Part shown: positions 20,914 through 29,292 of the stretch, piece after piece
How positions within the stretch are numbered: the first letter of the stretch is position 1
Layout of the letters: each line of letters starts with the position of its first letter
Source: Clostridia bacterium
GTDB taxonomy: Bacteria; Bacillota; Clostridia; Lachnospirales; Bianqueaceae
Assembly (NCBI GenBank): GCA_900764045.1
Contig: CAAFMN010000077.1
Span: 1 to 36,095 of the forward strand
Reading direction: 5' to 3'
Length of the DNA stretch: 36,095 nucleotides
Notes under the pieces: generated by a model
The model's input: the letters and a program-made list of their open reading frames with translations, nothing else
What the model was told of the DNA's origin: nothing
Databases searched by the model: none
Program-made: the position numbers and the translations under genes

Positions 20914-21851
20914 TAGAAAATTCCCTCCTCTCCGATTCGATTGGCTACCATATTGGTCAGCAGCACCAATATCAGGCTGACTACCGACTTAAATACGCCC
21001 AGCGTGGTCGAATAACTGAAGTTACCGTTGATGATACCTTCTACATAGATGTATGTATCAAATACCTCGGCAACCTGACGGTTGATGGAGTTACGCATCA
21101 GGTAGATCTGCTCAAATCCTGTATCCATAAAGCTGCCCATCCGAAGGATAAACAGCGTGATGATCGTACCTCGAATGGCGGGAAGCGTAATATGCCACAG
21201 CTGTTTCCAGCGGCCCGCGCCATCGACGACTGCCGCTTCGTAGAGCTGTTCATCCACGCCGGAAAGCGCTGCCAGATAGATAATGGTTCCCCACCCCGCT
21301 TCTTTCCAGATGGATTCTATTACGATGAGCGGCCGAAACCATCCCGGATTCAGCAAAAACTGCACCGGCTGCGCTCCCATCGAAACCAGAAGCTTATTGA
21401 TGTATCCTGTCGGTCCGATAAAGAGGTATACCAAGCCTACCAGAACCGACCAGGATAAGAAGTGCGGCAGATAGATCAGCGACTGAACAACCCGCTTATA
21501 GCCGGATTTACGAACCTCATTCAGTAACAAAGATAAAATAATCGGCACAGGAAAATAAAATGCCAGATTATACAGCGCCAGCAGAATCGTATTGGTAAAG
21601 AGCAGGCCGAAGCTATAGACGGCGCTGCCGTTAAAGACTCTCTTGAAGTTATCCAGTCCTACCCACGGGCTTCCGGAGATTCCGAGCGTCGGAAAATAAT
21701 CCTGAAACACGATTATCAGGTTGGTTGCGGGATAAAACTTAAATACAATATAATAGATGATGCCCGGCAGCAGCATGATATACAGCCATTTATATCTTTT
21801 TAACGTCTGTAATAGACCATGCTTTTGCCCCACGGCTACACTTTTTGCCAT
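20913..21851 (-). CDS. Sugar-type ABC transporter permease (LplB/YteP-like)
   Basis: This 312-aa MalF-like permease starts with a cytoplasmic basic segment and a first helix (YIMLLPGIIYYIVF), includes the LplB-type PTLGISGSPWVGLDNFKRVF block and the EAA loop YEAAVVDGAGRWKQLWHITL, and ends with helices closing in ANRIGEEGIF. It pairs with the LplC-like subunit downstream and with the lipoprotein binding protein upstream. The 72-base gap after the binding-protein gene carries a strong hairpin, so permease levels are likely lower than binding-protein levels. A GGGGGG-containing site lies before the ATG. Confidence 0.92.
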   Translation of the reverse strand: MAKSVAVGQKHGLLQTLKRYKWLYIMLLPGIIYYIVFKFYPATNLIIVFQDYFPTLGISGSPWVGLDNFKRVFNGSAVYSFGLLFTNTILLALYNLAFYFPVPIILSLLLNEVRKSGYKRVVQSLIYLPHFLSWSVLVGLVYLFIGPTGYINKLLVSMGAQPVQFLLNPGWFRPLIVIESIWKEAGWGTIIYLAALSGVDEQLYEAAVVDGAGRWKQLWHITLPAIRGTIITLFILRMGSFMDTGFEQIYLMRNSINRQVAEVFDTYIYVEGIINGNFSYSTTLGVFKSVVSLILVLLTNMVANRIGEEGIF

Positions 21852-21878
21852 ATGTATCCCCCCATCTTGATAAAATTT

Positions 21879-21909
21879 CAGGGGGCGGGCTCATTTGAAC
21901 CGCCCCCTG
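21879..21909 (-). promoter_or_regulatory. GC-rich hairpin between solute-binding protein and permease genes
   Basis: CAGGGGGCGG (21879-21888) pairs perfectly with CCGCCCCCTG (21900-21909) around an 11-base loop. It starts 14 bases after the binding-protein stop. On the minus strand it is followed by AAATTTTA and not a T-run, so it should stall or protect RNA rather than fully terminate. This is the classical layout for making more binding protein than permease. Confidence 0.75.
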
Positions 21910-21923
21910 GGATATATACCGAT

Positions 21924-23519
21924 TTAGCCCTGAACGTAGTTCGCCTGAATCTCGTCCAGAATCGCCTGACCGCCGGAAGACAGCCAAGTATTTACTGCTG
22001 CTTTGAACTGATCCTCAGTGATGTAACCCATAATGAACTGCGCACGTGCATCATAGATCAGAGACGCGAGCTCATTTTCCTTCTGAACATTCTCAGAGGA
22101 GAGCATACCAAGAGAGATATCCGGTACAGCATACTGCGCGTTCTCCGCGTACTCCTGCTGAATCAGATCGAATGCGGACATTGGCTGGCCCCACTCGTCT
22201 GCCATCAGTCTTTTCGCGAATATACTGCAGATATCCTTAGAGCCATCAGCCGTTCTCAGCTCATCCTGCTCCGGAGTAATCGTAATCGTACCGTCCGCAG
22301 CCTGTGTATAGTGGATGCCCTCGATACCGATATCAGCTGCCTTCGCGCACTCACCATGATTCAGATCTACAAAGAACTGCAGGATCTTACGCAGATCTTC
22401 TTCGGTCTTAACGGCGGATACCGGGAATACGCTTCCGCCGCTGACGCCCGTAATGTTGGAGTTAACGACCTTGTTGCCGTTCGGATCCAGAGAAAGCATC
22501 TTATAACCGATCTTCGCGTCCGGATTGTTCGCGATCAGCGTATCGTACTTACCACCAGGCGTTATAGAGTTCGTCGCTGTCGTGAACATGAAGCCGGCAC
22601 GACCATCCAGCATTGGATTGTACTTAGCTCCGGAACCCAGCGTCATAAACTCAGAGTTCAGATAGCCGTTTTCAAACATGTCATGCATCATGTTCAGGCA
22701 GTCCATGTATTCCTGTGTCTGGAAATACGCTACAACCTTGCCGTCCCTTACGCCGTAGCGGTTCGGAGCGCCACAGGCAACTGCCAGCGTATTGAAGCCG
22801 TAGTTTACTTCCTTATCCTGATCATCTACATAGTTGAAACCAGTCGTATCGTCGATGCCGTTCTGGTCCGGATCCTGCTCTGTGAACGCCTTGGCCAGGT
22901 TATAATAGTCCTGCGCGCTCATAACTTCCGGCAGCTCGATTCCCAGGTTCTCCACCCAGTCCTGACGATATACCATCGCGATTCTGGCATCCGGAACATA
23001 ACCAGGTACACAGTATCTTCTGCCTTCGGTCAGAGAGGTATCACGCTGTACGGCACTCATCAGCGTATCGGTGATGTAGGGATAATCCTTGATAATATCT
23101 GTAATATCCCAAAACGCGCCGGTCTTGCACATACGGATGTAGTTGGAGGAGGTCACGTCCGCTCCGCCCATAACCATCAGCGCATTGCCTCCGGCCATCA
23201 TCGTATTGAACTTGGTCGCTGTCTCACCATTGGGTGACCATGTAATCTGAATCTCGACATTCAGCTTTTCCTGCACAAAATCAAACACCGGATTGTTCTT
23301 GGTGTTCGGCGGCTCCTGCTGATAGAAGCTGGCCAATGTTGTGATCACAAACGGCGCATCCGCCTCTGCCCCCGGCGTGGATGTCTCCCCGCCCTTCGAC
23401 TGCTCTGTCTTGGATCCTGTGTCTGACTTGCTGGACGAATCATTGGTGCCGCCGCTGCATCCCATCAAACAGGACAAAGCCATCACAATCACCAAAATTA
23501 CTGCTGTCCACTTTTTCAT
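21924..23519 (-). CDS. Extracellular solute-binding lipoprotein of an Lpl-type ABC importer
   Basis: This 531-aa lipoprotein has a signal peptide ending in the lipobox LMGC (Cys21), then a Ser/Thr/Gly-rich linker and a large two-lobed family 1 binding domain. Long sugar-binding proteins of about 500-550 aa that precede LplB/LplC permeases look like this (YtcQ/LplA group). GGGAGG lies about 7 bases before the ATG, with a promoter at 23562-23590. It is the first gene of the three-gene importer. The ligand is unknown; an oligosaccharide is likely. It begins MKKWTAVILVIVMALSC, typical of the group. Confidence 0.93.
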   Translation of the reverse strand: MKKWTAVILVIVMALSCLMGCSGGTNDSSSKSDTGSKTEQSKGGETSTPGAEADAPFVITTLASFYQQEPPNTKNNPVFDFVQEKLNVEIQITWSPNGETATKFNTMMAGGNALMVMGGADVTSSNYIRMCKTGAFWDITDIIKDYPYITDTLMSAVQRDTSLTEGRRYCVPGYVPDARIAMVYRQDWVENLGIELPEVMSAQDYYNLAKAFTEQDPDQNGIDDTTGFNYVDDQDKEVNYGFNTLAVACGAPNRYGVRDGKVVAYFQTQEYMDCLNMMHDMFENGYLNSEFMTLGSGAKYNPMLDGRAGFMFTTATNSITPGGKYDTLIANNPDAKIGYKMLSLDPNGNKVVNSNITGVSGGSVFPVSAVKTEEDLRKILQFFVDLNHGECAKAADIGIEGIHYTQAADGTITITPEQDELRTADGSKDICSIFAKRLMADEWGQPMSAFDLIQQEYAENAQYAVPDISLGMLSSENVQKENELASLIYDARAQFIMGYITEDQFKAAVNTWLSSGGQAILDEIQANYVQG

Positions 23520-23561
23520 TGTTCGAACCTCCCTTGTATTTTTAGTACTACGATGTTATAG

Positions 23562-23590
23562 ATATTACACTATTTATATTCGTTTGTCAA
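23562..23590 (-). promoter_or_regulatory. Sigma-A-type promoter of the ABC-importer operon
   Basis: On the minus strand a perfect TTGACA (23585-23590) and TAATAT (23562-23567) are separated by 17 bases; transcription would start about 35 bases before the binding-protein ATG. I saw no clear operator. Confidence 0.65.
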
Positions 23591-23630
23591 TTCATTTTTG
23601 AATAAAATGTGAAATTTTTATAAATATACC

Positions 23631-23674
23631 AAAAACGCTGATGTAAACAGCATATATCCTTTTTACATCAGCGT
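23631..23674 (-). terminator. Intrinsic terminator after the mazF-like gene
   Basis: ACGCTGATGTAAA (23635-23647) and TTTACATCAGCGT (23662-23674) form a perfect 13-base stem. On the minus strand it runs into TTTTTGG. It closes the deacetylase-nnr-lipoprotein-alr-mazF group, 20 bases after the mazF stop. Confidence 0.85.
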
Positions 23675-23693
23675 CTCATTTTATGCGCATTGC

Positions 23694-24068
23694 CTATTGC
23701 GCCATCGCGTGATCATTTTGCAGGGGCGCCAGGCCGATACTGACCAACAAGCATTGATCCACCCTGCCCATCGCTTCATCTGTCAGATGGCAGATGCATT
23801 CCTTAAGCCTCCGTTTATCCAGCGTCCGGATCTGCTCCAGGAGAATCACCGAGTCTTTCACCAGCATATCGGGACTGCCCTGGATCTCCACATGCGTCGG
23901 CATCTTAGCTTTATTCATCCTTGAGGTGATCGCCGCGCAGATCACCGTCGGACTATAACGGTTCCCAATATCATTCTGAATGATCACGACAGGCCGGATC
24001 CCTCCCTGCTCCGATCCGACCACCGGCCGCAAATCTGCGTAAAATACGTCTCCTCTCCTAACAACCAT
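23694..24068 (-). CDS. MazF/EndoA-family mRNA interferase toxin without a visible antitoxin
   Basis: This 124-aa protein closely follows EndoA (NdoA) of Bacillus: VVRRGDVFYADLRPVVGSEQ, GGIRPVVIIQNDIGNRYSPT, AAITSRMNKAKMPTHVEI, DSVILLEQIRTLDK and a final helix. The conserved Arg of GGIRPV and Thr/Ser of AAITS used in RNA cleavage are present. The frame is open to a GTG at 24128, but the family starts at MVVRRGD. As in Bacillus it lies after alr, but the antitoxin gene normally between them is missing: the 118-base gap has no room for one. Control must come from elsewhere or the protein must have another role. Confidence 0.9.
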   Translation of the reverse strand: MVVRRGDVFYADLRPVVGSEQGGIRPVVIIQNDIGNRYSPTVICAAITSRMNKAKMPTHVEIQGSPDMLVKDSVILLEQIRTLDKRRLKECICHLTDEAMGRVDQCLLVSIGLAPLQNDHAMAQ

Positions 24069-24186
24069 TTTCCTGCACCCCGTTTTTGTGTACCATATGT
24101 AGTACCACTCCTTCTTGTCTTTGCTCACACTCTCAGTATGGCCGTCCTTTCTTTATTTTATACAGGACCGGCAAAATTTGTGAATT

Positions 24187-25305
24187 CTATTCCTGATAGA
24201 TCCTCGGAACCCGGCTGGAGATCGCGCATAGCACCTCATAGCTGATCGTTCCTAAAAGCTCTGCCATCTGCTCGGCATCCATTCCTTCCCCCAAAAGTGT
24301 TACCGGTGTTCCCCGCTCCACCCCTGGAATCTCCGTCACATCTACCATAAACTGATCCATACAGACTCGTCCGCATATCGGCGCCTTTTTCCCGTGAATC
24401 AGGACATACCCGCGATTCGACAGCCCCCGGTTATATCCGTCCGCATAGCCTACCGGAATCGTAGCGATGACAGACCTTCTGGACGCTGTCCATGTGCCGC
24501 CGTAGCTGATCGGAGTTCCTGTTTCCACAGTCTTGACATAGGATACATGCGCTCTCCAGCTTAAGACCGGACGGAGCTTCAAAAGACTCCGATCCACCTC
24601 TTGGGACGGATAGAGACCGTACAGAATGATTCCAGCGCGCACCATTGTCTGCTGCGTCCCCTTCATCTCCATAATCGCCGCGCTATTATCCACATGTCGC
24701 AGCGGTATCTCCAGTCCCTGCTCCCGCAATATCCTCTCCATCTTCTCGTAACTTGCGTACTGCTCCCGCGCGTATGTCTTATCCGTCTCATCCGCTCTTG
24801 CAAAATGTGTAAACAGCCCTTCAATCTTCAGATGCCGCATCCGCCCGATCTGCAAGATCTCCCGTGCCGATTCCTGCGTGCAGGCAAACCCGATTCTGCC
24901 CATTCCGGTATCCAGCTTAATATGTACACGGACCGTACGGCCAAACTTTCGCGCTGCTTCTTCCAGCCGCTGCGCCATAGACAGCGTAAAAATCGCGGGT
25001 TCCAGATCATACTCCAGCACATTTTCCATCTCTTCATCGGCGGTATCCCCCAGAATCAGGATCGGCTCTGTCACGCCAGCCTGGCGCAGAGCGGCGCCTT
25101 CCTGCCACATCGCTACCGCATAGCGTTCCACTCCGCACTGCCGCAGCACCGGATAGATCTTGGCGGCGCCGTGTCCGTACGCGTCCGCCTTAACCACCGC
25201 TGTCAGCTGTACACCCGGCCGCAGCTGGCGGCGGATATTCTGTACATTTTCCCGAAGAGCGCCCAGATCGATCACTGCCGCCGTCCGATAGGTTTTCTCC
25301 TGCAT
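24187..25305 (-). CDS. alr: Alanine racemase
   Basis: This 372-aa fold-type III PLP enzyme makes D-alanine for peptidoglycan. Catalytic Lys39 lies in AVVKADAYGHG and the second base Tyr in PISYGGTW; a CGRVCMDQFMVDVT block near the C terminus is also standard. The frame is open to 25452, but the ATG at 25305 (MQEKTYRTAAVID) gives the family length and lies 5 bases after the upstream lipoprotein stop, with GAAAGAG as a modest ribosome binding site. In C. difficile the germination gene gerS is directly followed by a racemase gene, the same arrangement as here. Confidence 0.95.
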   Translation of the reverse strand: MQEKTYRTAAVIDLGALRENVQNIRRQLRPGVQLTAVVKADAYGHGAAKIYPVLRQCGVERYAVAMWQEGAALRQAGVTEPILILGDTADEEMENVLEYDLEPAIFTLSMAQRLEEAARKFGRTVRVHIKLDTGMGRIGFACTQESAREILQIGRMRHLKIEGLFTHFARADETDKTYAREQYASYEKMERILREQGLEIPLRHVDNSAAIMEMKGTQQTMVRAGIILYGLYPSQEVDRSLLKLRPVLSWRAHVSYVKTVETGTPISYGGTWTASRRSVIATIPVGYADGYNRGLSNRGYVLIHGKKAPICGRVCMDQFMVDVTEIPGVERGTPVTLLGEGMDAEQMAELLGTISYEVLCAISSRVPRIYQE

Positions 25306-25310
25306 TGCTC

Positions 25311-25940
25311 TCACTCTTTCTCTATTGTAAATAAAGAGGTATCCATCTCCACATTCGGCTGAAACTCTATATAGTCCACCCGTATAGAAAGCATTCCCTC
25401 TGTATCGTATATTTCCATCCGTTTGGGATATCCATCCTGCGCGTTCACCCATAACCGCTGCACAGCAAGCTTTTCATGTCCGCCGGACAGCTCTGTCTCC
25501 CATACGTATTCTCCATCTTCCGGCTCCACTTTCTCCGGGCTACGCAGATACTGCTGCCAGAACTCCTGCAGAAATAAGACGCTACGCACCGGTGTCTCCG
25601 AAGCTTCCACTGTCATTCCAATGGATGGATCCTTCTGCATCGTTTTTTCTCCGTCGCATATCGTAAGAACTCCTCGGCACTCCTCCGGCGCCAGCACCTC
25701 CATCCGGTACGGCCCTGATGTTAAAACCTGCTGACGCACCGTATATGTGTTGCTGCTTCGGTTGGATACAAAAGTAATCTGCAGTGTTGCCTGATAGCTT
25801 GTCATCTGTGCCCAGAACTCCTGTATGTCTGCCGGGGACATCTCTCCGGCCTGCGCTGCGCCGCATCCAGCCAACAAACACAGCCATATCAGGATCCATA
25901 TTCCTCTTCGGCGCCACCCAAACTTCCCGCATTGACGCAT
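25311..25940 (-). CDS. GerS-like germination lipoprotein (LolA-like fold)
   Basis: This 209-aa lipoprotein has a basic N terminus, a hydrophobic stretch (WILIWLCLL) and a lipobox LAGC with Cys26. The mature part alternates beta-strands in the way of LolA/LolB-type barrels (SYQATLQITFVSN, NTYTVRQQVLTSGPYRMEVL, VWETELSGGHEKLAVQRLWV and YPKRMEIYDTEGMLSIRVDY). In C. difficile GerS is such a lipoprotein; it is needed for cortex breakdown through CwlD and is co-transcribed with alr2. Position directly before alr supports the same role here. GAGG lies about 7 bases before the ATG. An isolated TATAAT at 25971-25976 lacks a good -35 box. Confidence 0.75.
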   Translation of the reverse strand: MRQCGKFGWRRRGIWILIWLCLLAGCGAAQAGEMSPADIQEFWAQMTSYQATLQITFVSNRSSNTYTVRQQVLTSGPYRMEVLAPEECRGVLTICDGEKTMQKDPSIGMTVEASETPVRSVLFLQEFWQQYLRSPEKVEPEDGEYVWETELSGGHEKLAVQRLWVNAQDGYPKRMEIYDTEGMLSIRVDYIEFQPNVEMDTSLFTIEKE

Positions 25941-25993
25941 TCTGCCGCCTCATTCTATGGATTCCCTATCATTATACGCCGCAGACCCAGAAT

Positions 25994-27484
25994 TTATGAC
26001 AGAATCAGATGATCCGGCCTCAAAAAACGGATGATATCCGATGCCGTCAGGGCATACTGTCCTACTTCTTCCGCCGCCCTATCTCCGGCCCGACCATGGA
26101 GCCACACGCCGCACGCGGCCATTTTCCACAGATCTCCGTCCCTTTGCTGGGCGCAGAGTCCCGCGATCGTCCCCGCAAGCACATCTCCGGACCCTGCCGT
26201 AGACATACCGGGATTGCCCGTCGTATTAATAGCGATTCTCCCCCATGGATCTGCTGTTACCGTAGCGGCTCCTTTTAATACCACGACCGCCTCATATTGC
26301 CTGGCCAGTGACACCGCTGCCGCTGGAAGGTCCGCCAGCAGCTCCTTGGCAGATCGTCCGGTCAGTCGAGAGGCCTCTCCCATGTGCGGCGTCAGAATCA
26401 TTCCCGGCCTGTGCATTCCGCCATGCCTTGCCAGAATATTGAGTCCATCCGCATCTACAACCAGCGGCACCTCTTCCGGCAGCTCCCGCAGAATCTGAAA
26501 AAACAGTTCCTCATGATTTCCCAGACCCGGTCCCACTACGGCCGCTGTCACATCCGGCGTAATCTTTACCTGCGCAGGGTCATCATACAGAATCTGAACC
26601 GCCTCTGGAACACTGAGTGTCATCACCGTCGATTCCTTCTGCGGAATAACCGTCCGTACCAAACCCGCGCCTGTATGATAAGCGGCTTTGGCCGCAAAAA
26701 CCGCTGCACCCATCATCCCTGGGCTGCCCGCCGCTGCCAGCACATTGCCATAGGTTCCCTTATGGCTGTCGATCTGTCTAGGCGGGAGGACTTGTACCGC
26801 ATCCTCTCTCTCAAAAAGATACTTCTGTCCCTCCGCCTCGATCGGGTTCTCCCGTGGAAGCCCAATCTCCTGTAAGTCAATCTGTCCGGCATACTCTCTT
26901 CCTGGATACAGACACAGTCCTGTCTTATATCTGCTGAACGTAACGGTCTTATCGGCATGGACCGCGCATCCGAGGATCTGTCCCGTACCGGAATGGATTC
27001 CCGACGGAATATCAACCGCAATCACATACGCGCCCGACTGCCTCTTTTCATTACACCAGCCTATGGCACGCTCCGCCTCGCCCGTAATCTCCCGACTCAG
27101 CCCCGTACCAAACAGCGCGTCCACAATGCAGCCGTATTCCTCCGTCTTTTCCGGGGCTCTCCAGAACACCGGAATCCCCAGCGGAGCCAACCTCTGATAA
27201 TTGGCCGCGGCATCCGTCGTCCCGTTCAACTTTTCCTTTTTCCCTATAATATACACATCCGTCGGTACATGCTGGGCATGCAGGAGCCTCGCAATCGCGA
27301 ATCCGTCCCCGCCATTATTCCCGGTACCGCACAGAACCGCTGTACGCTTTTTCCCGCAGGCCAATATTCTCTGGGCCACTCCCTGCGCCGCCCGTTCCAT
27401 CAGCGTCCGTCCGGGAATCCCTGCCTGTTGAATCGCCCATTGATCCATCCGGCTCATTTCCTGCCCGTCATATATCTTTTTCAT
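25994..27484 (-). CDS. nnr: Bifunctional NAD(P)H-hydrate epimerase / dehydratase
   Basis: This 496-aa repair enzyme has two domains. The N-terminal YjeF/NAXE epimerase part shows GTGNNGGDGFAIARLL, VDALFGTGL and IAVDIPSGIHSGTG. The C-terminal YjeF/NAXD-type ADP-dependent dehydratase part starts near residue 240 and shows KGTYGNVLAAAGSPGMMGAA, VVDADGLNIL, LTPHMGEASRL and NPGMSTAGSGDVLAG. It restores hydrated NADH and NADPH. Clostridial nnr genes often sit beside acpS; none is here, which makes the Sfp-type transferase at 6.4 kb of interest. It follows the deacetylase by 15 bases. Confidence 0.95.
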   Translation of the reverse strand: MKKIYDGQEMSRMDQWAIQQAGIPGRTLMERAAQGVAQRILACGKKRTAVLCGTGNNGGDGFAIARLLHAQHVPTDVYIIGKKEKLNGTTDAAANYQRLAPLGIPVFWRAPEKTEEYGCIVDALFGTGLSREITGEAERAIGWCNEKRQSGAYVIAVDIPSGIHSGTGQILGCAVHADKTVTFSRYKTGLCLYPGREYAGQIDLQEIGLPRENPIEAEGQKYLFEREDAVQVLPPRQIDSHKGTYGNVLAAAGSPGMMGAAVFAAKAAYHTGAGLVRTVIPQKESTVMTLSVPEAVQILYDDPAQVKITPDVTAAVVGPGLGNHEELFFQILRELPEEVPLVVDADGLNILARHGGMHRPGMILTPHMGEASRLTGRSAKELLADLPAAAVSLARQYEAVVVLKGAATVTADPWGRIAINTTGNPGMSTAGSGDVLAGTIAGLCAQQRDGDLWKMAACGVWLHGRAGDRAAEEVGQYALTASDIIRFLRPDHLILS

Positions 27485-27499
27485 AACACCGAATTTTCC

Positions 27500-28204
27500 T
27501 TATTGATGCAGCAGTACTTCCCGATTGGTTCCATAAAAGATATCTTCGTGTCCGCTCATCATCCGGCAGAATTCCTCAAAACGCTCCCAGCGCTCCGGAT
27601 AGATGTCAAACTCATACGCATGTCCCCAGATATAAAAGACCTGCGGCGTATCGCACTGAAGCTGCAGGAACTCCTCTCCCAACGCAAACAGCTGATCCCA
27701 CTCTTCATGATGATATAGGGTTCCTTCGTACCGGTACAGATTGCGGAATGGAGCAAAGCTTCCTGTGGTGACAGTACTTCTGGCATATTGAATTCCTGTA
27801 TGCTCCTGCACAAGCTGTGCCACATGCTCGTTGTTGTTGACACCGCCGCCGGGATAAGCCATTCCAATCACCTCATATCCGACCATCTCCGACAGCTTCA
27901 GCCGATCCTCCTCCACCTGCCGGATTACCTCATCATCCGTACAACGGGTCAAATTGGGATGCGTCAGCGTATGCGCCGCCACTTCATGTCCCTCATATAC
28001 ATAGTGGACATCTTCCGGTTTTACCTTGATATGATCCACATGCCGGCCGTTACGCACCAGATGCCCATCCTTGCCTAAAAGTTCAGAATTGAGGTTAAAT
28101 GTTCCCTTCAGGCCATATCGGTTGAAAATATTGATCAACCGCTGATCCTGCAATACTCCGTCATCGTAGCTAAAGGTCAACGCCTTATTCTTTCCCTGAA
28201 ACAT
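27500..28204 (-). CDS. Polysaccharide deacetylase family protein (NodB fold)
   Basis: This 234-aa protein has the carbohydrate esterase 4 metal site: Asp14-Asp15 in FSYDDGV (usual TFDDG) and His78/His82 in EVAAHTLTHPNLT, followed by MAYPGGG and a late FYIWGHAYEFD block. There is no signal peptide, so it is probably cytoplasmic and may act on a soluble sugar or amide, not on wall polymers. GGAAAGG is the ribosome binding site and a strong promoter lies at 28240-28267. It leads a minus-strand group with nnr, the GerS-like gene, alr and mazF. Confidence 0.87.
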   Translation of the reverse strand: MFQGKNKALTFSYDDGVLQDQRLINIFNRYGLKGTFNLNSELLGKDGHLVRNGRHVDHIKVKPEDVHYVYEGHEVAAHTLTHPNLTRCTDDEVIRQVEEDRLKLSEMVGYEVIGMAYPGGGVNNNEHVAQLVQEHTGIQYARSTVTTGSFAPFRNLYRYEGTLYHHEEWDQLFALGEEFLQLQCDTPQVFYIWGHAYEFDIYPERWERFEEFCRMMSGHEDIFYGTNREVLLHQ

Positions 28205-28239
28205 ACCGTTTCTTCCTTTCCTGTAATTAAGATATAATC

Positions 28240-28267
28240 ATTATACCGCATCCCATTAAAATGTCAA
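28240..28267 (-). promoter_or_regulatory. Sigma-A promoter of the deacetylase-nnr-alr group
   Basis: On the minus strand perfect TTGACA (28262-28267) and TATAAT (28240-28245) are 16 bases apart, about 35 bases before the deacetylase ATG and immediately after the upstream lipoprotein gene. Confidence 0.8.
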
Positions 28268-28271
28268 CGGC

Positions 28272-29081
28272 TCACTCCAGTTCGTAGGCTCCATACGGGA
28301 TAAACATCACATAAGTGCTTCCCGCATAGAGCCGAAGATCCTCCTTGTCCTCGTTCCATAAGACGAGAGGTTCCTTCGCTGTCGGTTCCTGCCAACGAAT
28401 CTCCTGGTACTTTCCCTGTCTGAAATAATATCCTGTCCCTCCCTGTAAGTCCATACTCCAGACTCCGTCCATATCATAGCTGCTCTCTATCTCCAGCAGA
28501 ATCAGATTCTCCCAGTAGATTCCTTCCCGCATATACGCATGGCGTTCTGCGTCGTATACATACTGTACGCTGCCTTCCAGACTTTCCAACTGCGGATATA
28601 TGGTAATCGTCCTACATTCTTTTCCTATAGCATCTCTATAGTCCGGCGGATAAAATTCCCATATTGTTTCTGCTCTCAATGTTTCCTGCTTCTGTGTTCC
28701 TTCCGCGCTGATATATTCCGCTCCCAGCCCTTTCGCAAGAAGCGCCGCCAGTGAAATTTCCGGCATCAATATCAGATCCTCCGGCATTCTGAAGCGCTTA
28801 CTCCATACCGCCATATACGCTGGATCCTCTCCCGTCATAACTTCAATCAAAAGATCGGCCTGTACAGGGCCCTCGACCATAACAGCTACCGGATCGTATG
28901 CCTCTGTTTCACTTTCTTTCCCTGTATACGGATTCACCGCCCCGCTGTACTCCGGTACCTCCGGAAGCCGTTCTTCCTGTGAGGCCTGACTATTCAGGAC
29001 ACGATAGGTCGGGGTACCGCAGCTGCATAACATTAGAAAAATCAGTTCCAGGAACCATATGTACTTTCTTTGTGCTTCCAT
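28272..29081 (-). CDS. DUF3048-like lipoprotein (copy A)
   Basis: This 269-aa predicted lipoprotein has signal MEAQRKYIWFLELIFLMLCS with Cys21 as lipid site (LCSC). The body resembles the YerB/DUF3048 family: NPYTGKESE then DPVAVMVEG, an ADLLIEVMTGEDPAYMAVW strand pair, a YVYDAERHAYMREGIYWENL block and a C-terminal GGTGYYFRQGKYQEIRW, with RLYAGSTYVMFIPYG at the end. Function of the family is unknown. A second, very similar copy runs off the right edge of the window (35618 on). GGGGG lies 8-9 bases before the ATG and a promoter at 29117-29145. Confidence 0.75.
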   Translation of the reverse strand: MEAQRKYIWFLELIFLMLCSCGTPTYRVLNSQASQEERLPEVPEYSGAVNPYTGKESETEAYDPVAVMVEGPVQADLLIEVMTGEDPAYMAVWSKRFRMPEDLILMPEISLAALLAKGLGAEYISAEGTQKQETLRAETIWEFYPPDYRDAIGKECRTITIYPQLESLEGSVQYVYDAERHAYMREGIYWENLILLEIESSYDMDGVWSMDLQGGTGYYFRQGKYQEIRWQEPTAKEPLVLWNEDKEDLRLYAGSTYVMFIPYGAYELE

Positions 29082-29116
29082 CCTTTGTTTCCCCCTTTCG
29101 TCTGTTACTTAACTTT

Positions 29117-29145
29117 ATTATAACTAAAATGGAAAGAATTCACAA
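29117..29145 (-). promoter_or_regulatory. Sigma-A-type promoter of DUF3048-like copy A
   Basis: On the minus strand TTGTGA (29140-29145) and a perfect TATAAT (29117-29122) are 17 bases apart, about 40 bases before the ATG. Confidence 0.65.
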
Positions 29146-29210
29146 TAGCGTACTATATCATATACCAATATAATAATAAATTTTTTATGGCGGCCGTACG
29201 AACATAAAGT

Positions 29211-29241
29211 TCAGGCGGCTTCCAAAGAAAATGCCGCCTGA
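29211..29241 (-). terminator. Hairpin after the AAA/DUF4143 gene
   Basis: TCAGGCGGC (29211-29219) and GCCGCCTGA (29233-29241) form a perfect nine-base stem with a 13-base loop, 51 bases after the ATPase stop. The T-tract that follows on the minus strand is short, so termination may be partial. Confidence 0.5.
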
Positions 29242-29292
29242 TTTCTCTCGGAAACCAAGCGGCTGTGTATAAAAATATTTCAAGGAACAAAA

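Noticed and set aside
21819..23237. Long open frame on the plus strand (472 codons)
   Set aside because: It lies antisense to the solute-binding protein gene, has no family motifs or ribosome binding site, and is a codon-bias shadow.
24058..24096. 12-codon minus-strand leader peptide overlapping the mazF start
   Set aside because: It has an AAGGAG upstream, but the spacing is long, the peptide is too short to judge and there is no attenuator structure.
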